The notes beneath the pieces were generated by a model. It searched no databases. It saw only the letters and a list, made by a program, of their open reading frames with translations, and was not told the DNA's origin. Below, piece after piece: positions 14,801-26,800 of a DNA stretch of 64,000 nt. The stretch is from the NCBI GenBank assembly GCA_945859605.1, contig OX243823.1, forward strand, positions 34,076,518 to 34,140,517, written 5' to 3'. Origin of the DNA: Lumbricus rubellus. Taxonomy: Eukaryota > Annelida > Clitellata > Crassiclitellata > Lumbricidae. The position numbers and the translations under genes are program-made. The number at the start of each line of letters is the position of its first letter. Positions within the stretch are counted from its first letter, which is position 1.

Positions 14801-17800
14801 AATAAATCTAAATTAATTGATGAATTGTTGAATTTCTGTTGTCGTAGTTTCTGCTTCAAATCGAGTTGTCAAAATTGAAGTTGACGAAGATCGTGACGGT
14901 GATGCCGTACTTTCTCGTCGTTAACAACTCTCCGTTTCATCTGCGATACATGGAAGACAATGAACAAGCCGATCTCTGGATGGACTTCGCTCCAAACGAG
15001 GTTCTACTTTATTATCCACCACAGTCGCTTTGTGTTTGCCCCGAAAACTGTTTATTAATGGGTAGAGTTCTCGGCCTGTAATACTGTGTTATGTGTAAGA
15101 GTAGGTGTTGGTAAGTGTAGATGTGTGTGTGTACATATGTATGTACGTATGTATGTATGTGTGTGTGTATTTGTGTGTGTCTGTTGTGCAGGGATGTGTG
15201 CATGTGTATTTGTGTGTGTGTCTGTTGTGCAGGTGTGTGTGCATGTGTATTGGTGTGTGTCTGTTGTGCAGGTGTGTGTGCATGTGTATTTGTGTGTGCA
15301 TGTGTTTGCATGTCTTAAGGTTTTGATCAACATTTTTCAAAAATTGAGAATTTTCTTCGAGTTAGGCTGATTGTTTTTTCAGTAGAACTTTGCTGTGCAA
15401 CTGTCTGTCTATATATTTGTTTGTATGTTTGTCTGTATATATGTCTGTATGTTTGTGTGTATGTTTGTTTGTATGTTTGTCTGTATATATGTCTGTATGT
15501 TTGTGTGTATGTTTGTGTGTATGTCTGTCTGTATATATGTCTGTATGTTTGTGTGTATGTTTGTGTGTATGTATGTCTGTATGTATGTTTGTCTGTCTGT
15601 CTATATATTTGTTTGTATGTTTGTCTGTATATATGTCTGTATGTTTGTGTGTATGTTTGTGTGCGGTAGTGTTGTCCGTTTTGGCCGTCGACTGAATCTC
15701 CGAAGATGTACATAAAGTACGAAGAGAGCAGCGTCTGCTCTCAACATTTTCCAGTTGACCGACCACACAAAACCGTTCTACGCATGGAGAAAGGGGTCAG
15801 TAACTAACTTTTGCTTACTCTTGTCATTCATGAAAAATGATAATTACAATTGTAATTGAACATTTATATAGCGGCACTCAAAGAGACTAATCTCAGGCAT
15901 CAATATCTGCCTGCCCAAAATAAATCACTTGTGTACAGAATCATACAGCTCTGTTGGAACTCAACACTAGAATATTCACTTGTTTCCGATTTTTGCATTT
16001 CGGTTACATTTCACTGTACTAGTGACATTTCACTGTACTAGTGACATTTCATGCTGTACTATAGTGTTGTTTCATGCTGTACTATTATAGTGTTGTTTCA
16101 TTTTTCCTGTTAGACGGCGCTCTGTGTTGACGTGACTGTGACGGAGATTTCAATCGTCGTGCGAGTTCTTCCCTATCAACCGGGAGATATTCCCATTCGA
16201 ATCGACAACCTCTGTGAAGACGTCTTCCTCAAATTACACCAAAAGTACAGCTTCAGCACTATGATATTATCATTGTCTATTATCAGTAGTAGTAGTAGTA
16301 GTAGTAGTAGTTGTGGTTGTAGTAGCAGCAGCATTTTCATGACTATGATTATAATTATTAGTAATAGCAGCATTTAGCAGATGTAGGAGTATTTAGAGCA
16401 GCAGTTCCCAACCTGTGGACCGCGGGCCAAAAGTGGCCCGCCTGGCCTACAAAAATGGCCCACAGCATGTCAATGAATTAAGAGAAATATATGTAAAAAT
16501 TGACAATTTGGACATGATAGGAATATATAATTCTTTTCTAGTACACATTATTTTATTTGGACGTTAATAAATCGCATCAAACATTCTATTTTGATTCAAT
16601 TATAGCAATTTTATATGCCTTTAGTTTAGTTAATTAAATTTCAACCTTGTGGCCCCCTAATGTCTTTTATCTAAGAAAAAGTGGCCCTCGTGTCTTCCAA
16701 CTTAGAAAAGTGGCCCGACAGTCAAAAAAGTTGGGAACCACTGATTTAGAGTGTAGTTATTATTACAGATATTAAGGCAGCATACGTTGACAGAATTAAA
16801 TAATTATTTTATAATTATTGTAACATAATTTGTAACATAATTTGTAACATACTTTGTAATGTAATTTGTAACATAGTTTGTAGCATAGTTTGTAACATAA
16901 TTTTTAACATAATTTTTAACATAATTTCTAACATAATTTCTAACATAATTCAATTCGTTTTCTGAAACCAGTAATTTCTGTATGAAAACAGCAATTGGAC
17001 AAGTAATAGCAAGGAAATGATTAAAAAACAGAATTATTTACAAGGTCGTTTAAACATGAAAGAAGTACACACCTGAATGTTTGCATTATGTTTTTCTATA
17101 AGATGTAGACTTCGGTTTTATGTATACAAATAACTGACAAAAGTCCACTGTTTCTTACCAGACTAAATTTCATCATTTGGATAATTATTGACTGAATCCT
17201 GTTCTCAGCTAATAATTTTCAAGCAGCCATTTGTGTTGTGACCTGGATTTGATCTGTTCACATCATGGTTTTGATTGACCATTGTATAATTGTATTTGAG
17301 TAATTATAAAGTAGTGTTTCTGGTTGGGTGAACCGACGACCGTTCAGAAGCACTCCCAGTGCACTAGATCCCGCGAGACAAAGCAGATTTTGAGAAGAGA
17401 GAAGGAAGAAGAGATGCTGCTAGACAGAAGTGTAGAGGGAACAGAAAGAGAAAGTGCATTTCAAAGACATGGACCGATTGAGACAAATGATTGAGACACA
17501 AATTAAATTAAAACATGGTAGACACCGATGCAATAGAAGTTATTAACTGCGATGGACAGATTGGACATGACGCGTGTGTGTTGCATGTTTGTTATGTTTG
17601 TGTAGAAAGCAGAGTCAGGTGACTCTTCTGTCTCCGAATCAATCCGTTCTGTACACGTGGGACGATCCAGCTGCTGAACGCACGCTTATGTGGAACGTAT
17701 ACAACCGACGCAAACCAAGCTACCCAGCCTTCATCAACAAGGTCAGCGTTTGAATAATTTATGCACAATGCCTTCGCAAGATTCCTTAAAAGTGTGACGT

Positions 17801-20800
17801 TTAAAAACTTTCAATCTTTCATATAATATGCATCCATACATACACAGACGTAATTATGCGTGTACATGATAAAGAAACATGCAGACATACATGTGAACAT
17901 ACATACTAGCACACATACATACACACAGGCATGTTTGCATTGATCATTTGTTCAACTTACCGTACAGTTACATCCATTTATCCATATACACATGTGCAAT
18001 TGTGCATTCAGGTGTGCATGCAAGCATACATACATGCATGCATGCATTTATACGTTCATGCATACATATTTTGTGGAATTGTAGATACATTCTAAATGCT
18101 TGCATGCATACAGACCCACTAAGAGAAGACTGAAAAAATTTTGAATTCCAACACTGAGTGCATACCAGAATAAAACACATCTCTGGTGTATTATATTAAA
18201 TGTGCTATATAAATGGTCTATTTCTCTAACATGACATCATAGTATAATGATGTACGTGTGTGTGTGTGTGTGTGTGTGGTTAGGACGGAAGTGGAGCGGT
18301 TCAGTTGAGCATCCAGACGGTTCGGAGGAGCAGCGTGATGTGGTCGAGCAGTCGAAAGAGCATATACGACGATCGCAAGAACAAGAACGATCGATCAGAT
18401 ACGATGCAATACGACAGCAGCTCAGACGGTATGCGGTTATATTATACATATACCACCAGAAACACACTTCATATTTTCATCTATTTGCCACTAGTACCAC
18501 TTAGCTATTACAGTTGATACTACCACTAGCACTAAACTGCTATTGTTAACATCATTAATTTTAGCATTTATTATTATTATTATTATTATTAATTTAGTAA
18601 CTTTATTCTTTATAAACCAATGCCTATAGCACTTTCGTAAATAAATCCAGGTGAGAGGTACTATGTTAATCTATAGATACAATACATGATCATCATCATT
18701 ATCATCATCATCATCATCTGTCGTTCTCCTTCTCCTCATCATCATCTTCCATCATCAATGAAAGTCTTAATAGGCAAACAACTGAGGAGCCAAAACACCA
18801 GCCAACTTCACCACAGACACACAGCAGAATCCATGGACTTATTTAGCATTGAGAAAGATAAAACACCACCATGACAGCACAAGAATGCTAACATCAACCA
18901 GACCCATCATAGGTGCCAATTAAAATGATCAGTGCTCATTGAAAAGGTGTTAAACAGCATCGATACAATAATATGATGTTTATCAGATGACAGCGATGGT
19001 GAGGTTGGTCCAAAGCATGTCTATCTTCGTCAGAACACTCGCACATAAATCAGACCCCATAACAGATGCAAGTTAAGATGAACAGCGTTAAACATCATCG
19101 ATACAATAATTATTATATGTTTAATTGTTTATCAGACGACAGCGATGGTGAGGTTGGTCCAAAGCATGTCTATCTTCGTCAGAACACTCGCACATAAATC
19201 AGACCCCATAACAGATGCAAGTTAAGATGAACAGCGTTAAACATCATCGATACAATAATTATTATATGTTTAATTGTTTATCAGACGACAGCGATGGTGA
19301 GGTTGGTCCAAAGCATGTCTATCTTCGTCAGAACACTCGCACATAAATCAGACCCCATAACAGATGCAAGTTAAGATGAACAGCGTTAAACATCATCGAT
19401 ACAATAATTATTATATGTTTAATTGTTTATCAGACGACAGCGATGGTGAGGTTGGTCCAAAGCATGTCTATCTTCGTCAGAACACTCGCACATAAATCAG
19501 ACCCCATAACAGATGCAAGTTAAGATGAACAGCGTTAAACATCATCGATACAATAATTATTATATGTTTAATTGTTTATCAGACGACAGCGATGGTGAGG
19601 TTGGTCCAAAGCATGTCTATCTTCGTCAGAACACTCGCACATAAATCAGACCCCATAACAGATGCAAGTTAAGATGAACAGCGTTAAACATCATCGATAC
19701 AATAATTATTATATGTTTAATTGTTTATCAGACGACAGCGATGGTGAGGTTGGTCCAAAGCATGTCTATCTTCGTCAGAACACTCGCACATAAATCAGAC
19801 CCCATAACAGACGCTAGTTAAGATGAACAGCGTTAAACATCATCGATACAATAATTACTATATGTTTAATTGTTTGTCAGACGACAGCGATGGTGAGGTT
19901 GGTCCAAAGCATGTCTATCTTCGTCAGAACACTCGCACTGACAAAGTCGTCGTCTACTGGGTTTCATATCTTGATGGAATTCAACGCGTTCTCATTCTTA
20001 CACAGGACGAACGAATCGCAAAGAGAGCCATCAAGGTACAACACACGAGATCCACGAGATGAAATCTAATCTAATGGCTATCTGTAGTCGTCTGATTATA
20101 TAAGAACTGAAATCGTAATAGATTTTTAAAAATAATTTTGTGTTGTAATCTGTAATATTATTTTATATTACAGTTGCATTAAATTAAAAAATTTACATTA
20201 TGTAAATTTACATTTGCATAATGATGATAATAGTATTTGCAATCTAAGCTTTCTTCTAATTTCAATATAGCCGAGTCGCCTGAAAAGATATTTAGTTTCC
20301 ATTCTAACCTCACATGAAATTAGATTGCTTCAGATTATAATAGAACAGATTAGGTCACAATTAGATGAGGTCATGACTAGATTAGCTTTGATTAACTTAT
20401 GACTAGATTAGAATGCATTTGCATTAGATTAGAACTTGATATCCTTTATGATGAACAGGACCTTGCTAAATCTTGACCATATAAATGGGCGTGTGTCTAA
20501 TTTAATCTAATCTAATCTATGGATGTAATATTATCTGTAATCAGATGAACGAGGCAGAGATGGCGCTGCATGCAATCTTCCTATCAATGAACGGTGTTGG
20601 CATATCGGTGATGAATGATCTGCGAGAGGAGGTTGCGTTCGTGTCGCTCAACAGTGGCGCCACAGTGTGGGAGGTTGAGATAAAGAATCGATGGAAGCTG
20701 CTCAGCATTGAAATCGCTTCATGGTTGGAACAGGAATGGATCAAGGACGAGTTCGGAAAGATACTTCTTGAGGACATCGTTGAGGTAGGGTGGGAATTGA

Positions 20801-23800
20801 TTAATTATTGTTTGTTTGTTTATTTGTTTGTATGTGTACTTGTTATAGCGCCCCTTCAAGTTCTCTACTCAGAGGCGCTCCCGAATGCAGAGCGGACACT
20901 TCATTGTCTTTGTCCTGTCAGCAGCATTGGCATATGAGGGGAATCGTCAAAATCTGCAGCCCTAATAAATTTATATAAAAAAAACAATTGTTGGGTTTTT
21001 CTTGCTTTTCTGGTTTTAAAAAAACACCAAAACTAGATCTTTTCCCCCTCTGCTGTCAACTGTGAGATGGGGTTAAGATTCACACCAGGGCAGAAATTTG
21101 TTTCCAGATTTCTCTCCACGTGCTGCCTACACTTAGCCATAATGAACATTGAACATGCTAGTTGGTCATACACAGTCATATGCACTTGGGTTGGTGTCAT
21201 AAGACTTACTTTTCTTCCTCTTTTAAATTTTCAGCAAAATGAATGAATACTGTCCCATAATAATATAAGATATTCAGCATGATTGATGAAACATTCATTC
21301 ATTCATTCATTAAGTGAATTTGTGTTGCACCTCTTCAAGGGGACTACTCAGAGGCGCTCCAGACGCCATTTAAATCTACATTTTATAACTCTCTCTCTCG
21401 CTGTATCTGTTTGTTTGTCTCGATGGCTTTTGTAATTTCATTCTCAACTTTAGCATTCCATTTTTCTTTGTCTTTTGAATGTGCACTTAGGTTCATTGCA
21501 CCATCGGTTTAAGCTCTATTTGTGTTATACACTTGCACTACAGAAGATACTAATAATTGGCGATGATTTTGAATGCAGGCTGACCTGGGTAAGATGGAGA
21601 TGATAAAGCCGTACGTGGGAAAGCTACGTCGCACTTTCAATCCGGCTGTTTGGCTACAGATGAAGAAGTCAGAGCACAACACATACTTTCAAATGAAGAT
21701 TCACTGGATACAGGTAGTAAACATAATTTTGTAATCATAGATAGCACTTCTCATTTCTAAAGCACTGTTGTGAGGCTTAGCATAGGGCACCAGGTTATTC
21801 ATGAGTGCTGTGTCTTGTCAGAGGGTTTGTCCAGAGATGCCAGAGGAAGATCCAAGCTTGGTTGATAGAGTCTAGAGAGAGAAGCTGATAATGTATGTCT
21901 CGTTAAGGATTAGCTTACCTTGTAGACATATTAATTACTAATTACAAAAACTCCTCATCAGCCACATTTCGTTGGGTGGATTCACTGTTCTGTGCATTAC
22001 TAGGAAGACAGTCTGAACAGCAGACACTTCCGAAAAACATCAAGCTGAAACAAAAGGATGTAAATGACTAGAATGCACAATAAATACTATGTGTACTGTT
22101 AGAATGCACAATAAATACTATGTGTACTGTAATACGTGAGTGTTGCAAATGTTACCACCAGATATGAACTTGAAGTGTCAACATACACATGTACAAGCAG
22201 TATCAAAAAGTACCAAGCGTTACTAAAAGATGTCCAAACATGCATACATGCAGTAGTTACTGACTCGTGTTGTATTGTATTGTATGTATAAAGCACAAGT
22301 AAGATTGGCAATATGCTAAGAAAAGGTGAGCGTGCTATGACTGTTGTTTGACATGTGTCTATGTTTTCTATGTAGATTGACAATCAGTTGTCTGATGCAG
22401 TCTTTCCAACCGTCTTCAATCCGTATCGTGTTCCTGCGTATGTCATCAAGAAGTCTGGTCCAAAGCCTTGCATTGAACTGACGGTTGCACGCAGACAAGT
22501 GCCAGAAGTCAATCTAGACACATTCAAGTTAGTATTATAATGGAATGGATGGGAGAGAATGGATAAGATGGATGGGTGGATTTGATGGGTAGGTTGGGCA
22601 GGTGGATTGGGCAGGTAGGTGGATTTGGTGGGTCGGGTGGATTTTGGTGGTTAGATGTATTGGGTGATTAGGTGGGATGTGTGGAGATTAGGTCTATCTG
22701 TAGGAGTGGAAGGGTATGGGTGTGGTTGGGTAGGTATATGGGTATATGGGTAGATGGTTGGCTGGTTATAATTACTTTGTTGTGTTGATGCATTAGATGG
22801 TTGGAGGAAGGGATGGAGGGACTGATGGATGGATATCAGATGGGTGGATTTGGTTAGATGATGAATAGATGGCAGATTATGAGATGCAGTATGAGAAAAT
22901 GTGGTTGGGTGGCTGTTAGAATTGTTTGTTTCCATTGATACTTATCTTAATCATCTTCTGTTCTAGAGCTTTTGTATTCTTGTCTGTTGTCTTTGCAGAT
23001 ACGTTAAGCTGCTGATGCAGGAGTTTTGCATCAACTTAGACAAAGGTTTCATGATGTCCATCTACGATCTCTTCATCTCCAGGCAAACGCCGAAACCTGA
23101 AGTGAGAAGACATCAATTCATTTCTCGCTTAACTACATTGCAGATCCATTATCCATTATAGGCCTAGCTGCCGGCTTGTCCACAGGAAGCTGCTGCCTGC
23201 TTATAATTATCCAACATAGGCTGCCTGCTTATCTGCTATAAGCTGTCTGTATCATAGGCTGCCTGTTTACGCACTATAAGCTGTCTGTATATCCGCTATA
23301 AGCTGTCTTCTTACGCGCTTTAATCTACGACTAATATATATGTCAAACCTTTGTTGTTAAACTGGATGATATGATTTGATTGAAATTGATTGTTTTTTCG
23401 TTGCAGTCGTATCTGTTGGGTCTTGACGTGAATAAGGCGACGATGAGTTTGGCCGATAAGATTCGATTGAACGACTCAAGTCGAGCGACTCGATCCGTCT
23501 ACGAGTTTCTTCATCTCTCACCGATTAAGGTGAATTACAATTGTGAATAAAAATCACAGTGAATGGGTCCATAGCTTAATTGCAGCTTGTGACAACAAAG
23601 GCCATTGTCACTGACAGAGATCTCTGATCACTGTTAGAACTGTAAATGAAACATTACTTCTTCTTGCTCTTCATCTTCATGCTGATGTGTGATATCTTCA
23701 TGTTGTCAGATGCATGTGAGTTTATCGTTGGACGGACGCGCACATTTGTCTGCATCTTCATCCGTTGTCAACAGCAATGCGTCGGTGACATCAGACATCG

Positions 23801-26800
23801 TCGACTTCTTTCTGAATTCAGTCGGAGCAAAACTAATCGACGTCAAGGATGTCGAACTGAGGTAAGTGCAAGCCAAGATGGGCGGAACTCATATAGGCGG
23901 AACTCAGATAGGTGGAACTAAGTTAGTTGGAACCATAGTTGTAAGAAACTTTTTCCGTTTTTTATTCTCTCCCAAAAAACGTCGTTTTTTGGTGTTTTTA
24001 TTTTTCTCATCGTTTTTTATTGTTTTTTATTTTTTATTTAACTTTATTTATTCATTTACTTTCTGTTATTATTTTTCTTAATTTTAATTTTATTTTCTTA
24101 TATTACTTATGTTTTCCGCCAACTCCCAAGGATTCAGCTAACTACAAGTCGTTATTTCATCGTTTAACATCAACATTTAAGAGATTGTAGGTTCCTAATC
24201 AAGGTTTTCAAGGTTTAAATGCGGTTTTAGATGTAGCAAAGTCAAATTATTTTCCGTTTCGGTTTTTATCGGGTTTTTTGTGGTTTCTAATTTTTTCGAA
24301 AAAAAAGTTTTTCCGGTTTTTTATTTCTTTCCATCGTTTTTTACATCTATGGTTGAAGCTCAGATAGGTGGAACTCAGGTACATGATGATAGAACTGGTA
24401 GGTGGTACCTACGTGCGTGTAACTGATGATAGATGACCAAGATAGATGGATCCCTTTGGATTAGAGAAGAGACTTTATTTATAATTAATGGAGTCTGTGT
24501 TTTGTTTGTCAGAATGGCTTACTTTGAGAGAGAGGCTGTACAACTGAACTTTCAACAACTGACTCATCAGATATTCTCTCACTACAAGACACAATCCCTG
24601 CAACAAGCCTACGTCCTTCTACTTGGTCTCGATGTCCTCGGCAATCCATATGGACTCGTTAAGGACTTCACGCAAGGACTCGGAGATTTCTTCTACGAAC
24701 CATTCCTCGTGAGTTCACTTTTCATTCGTACGTCTCTATCCGAGAGAAAAACAGATCCGTATTGATAATTGTAAGAATCTGAGATTGTAATTATAATAAT
24801 TATACGTACAGATTAGATTGCCGATTCAGAAGCACTTGTAGTATGGAAACAATGTCAGATCCATGCAGCAGAGAACATTGTTTATTATCTGTCTGCAAAA
24901 CAGAAACAGGTTGGGGCCTTTTCAACCAGTCTTGGTTTCTGTCAATGATTTTTTTTATTGTGATTTTGCTTGTTCAAAGCAACAATATATTACGAACATC
25001 TTTGCCGATTGCTATGACAACTCCTCCTCTGACACGACGCATCACCTAGAACCAAGAAAGAACACACAGAACGATTACAAAAGGTTTCTCTGGTACACTG
25101 TCCTTTGTGAAGGATCTCTTGCTTTGTGTAGCGTTTTGAATTTTATTTGATTTTATTGTATTGTATTTTATTGAATTGTATTGTATTGTTTTGTATTCCG
25201 TTCTATTGTATTTTATTGTATTGTAGTGTTTTGTTTTGTATTGTGTTCTATTGTAGGGTGTCATTCAGGAGCCAGACAAGTATGCTGAGAATCTCGTTCA
25301 GGGCATTCGTAGTCTTCTAGGTCACTCCGTCGGTAAGTATGGTTCTTTCCGCAGGATATGCAAGATATTCCTAATTATTATTAATGTTATATAAATGAAT
25401 TTAATTCAGAACCAACGTATGATATGCACGGCACCAACCAATGGTACAGCAAACGAAGCAATTGATGATGAGGTTGATATCTAGAAACCGTTTTCTGAAC
25501 CATCCTATCTTCCCATTTCTTTCAACCTAAACATCGACATACATTATTATGCAATATTATGCATGCATACACAAACATCTACAATCATACACATTTATAT
25601 AATACAAACGGTACTAATCAGAGGCCGCCCACAAATGACGTAACACAAATTTATGGATGGTCCCTAAACATATGTGTGCATTTGGATGCATACATAATAT
25701 TATTATGTGTATGTATTTGGATGCATATGTACAATGTTGTACATGGACTGTCTGTCTGTTTTGGTGCAGGCAGTCTCGCGGGATCAATGTCGAGTTTTGC
25801 GAGATCGATTGGAAAGACACTTGCTTATCTGTCGTTCGACGATGAATACAAACTGGTCGGTTCAACTATTCATGTTAAACGCTGTTCAACTGTTCAATTC
25901 GTTGCTTATGTCGCTGTTGTCTAGCTTAAACTTTTCATTTGGTCAATGGCATCTGGCATTAGCGAAATGATGATGATGATGATAATTATACAGAATCGCA
26001 GCCAACCAGGTGGAATGCTGGAAGTAGGAGGAAGAGAGGAAGACAGAACTGGAAGGACACCATCAAAGATGTCTGGAGATGTCATGGGAGGAGGCTGAGG
26101 ACTGGCGATGGACAGGGACGAGTGCCCGATGTGCAGACCTGCACGGGAAGGACTAAGTACTAAATGATACAGAATCACTATGTACAATAGAAATCGCAAA
26201 AGATATTCTATCCAGAGGTCGTTTATCTGATTGGAAGTGTTGAAAAGGAGTTGTTTGAGGTGATGGTGATTATCTTTTTGTAGTGATGGATGTTGTGGTG
26301 GTGATGATGACGGTTATTGTTATTGTGTTGATTTGATCAGATGAGACAGCGTCGGATACAGCAGCAGCCGAGTCGACTGCCACAGAGTCTTTGTCTGGCA
26401 GGCAACAGTTTTGCGATGGGAGTTTGTCTCGGTCTCTCTGGAGTCGTCCTTCATCCACTCAAAGGTCAGAGGTCATCGTCGTCGACGTCTATTGTTATGA
26501 TTCGAATCTATTACTACTACTAGTTATTCAGAAAAGTTCAGAACATTTGTAAAGACAAATTCTAAACCCCGAGCAATCACTCATTCCTCGGAACCAAATA
26601 ATAATAATGATAAAATAATAATAATAAAATAACATTAATACTAATCTTGGCGTCTGAGATTCGTGTGGCGGCTGATCGTATGTATGTATGTGTGTTGTGA
26701 TTGTTGCAGGTACAAAGGAGGAAGGTGTAGAGGGTTTCTTCAAAGGCATTGGAAAGGGTTTGATGGGATTGATAACGAAACCATCTGGTGGAGCGGTCGA

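Larger units (their letters stand above)
7854..20784 (+). other. VPS13: VPS13 exons 5-19: VAB (SHR-BD) adaptor-binding domain
   Basis: Residues about 145-856 of the fragment hold the beta-rich VAB domain, which in VPS13 proteins binds adaptors that place the protein on organelles. I see five iterations of the repeat around an asparagine: MRNHLTIPVQV (exon 6), LHNLLPFNIHY (exon 8), IINKTTLPIQI (exon 10), VVNNSPFHLRY (exon 13) and RIDNLCEDVFL (exon 15). One conserved Asn per VAB repeat is a known feature of the family. Exon 14 carries the PFWP motif, exon 16 YTWDDP, and exon 19 GVGISVMNDLREEVAFVSL, typical of the end of the domain. A sixth repeat is not obvious to me. Confidence 0.85.

Noticed and set aside
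15012..15766. Overlapping frames rich in Cys/Val/Tyr or His/Thr on both strands
   Set aside because: Products of TGTG and TGTATG microsatellites in intron 13; open in nearly all frames.
18987..19880. Regularly spaced repeats resembling a CRISPR array
   Set aside because: The repeats are contiguous 149-bp copies without unique spacers and match the adjoining exon.
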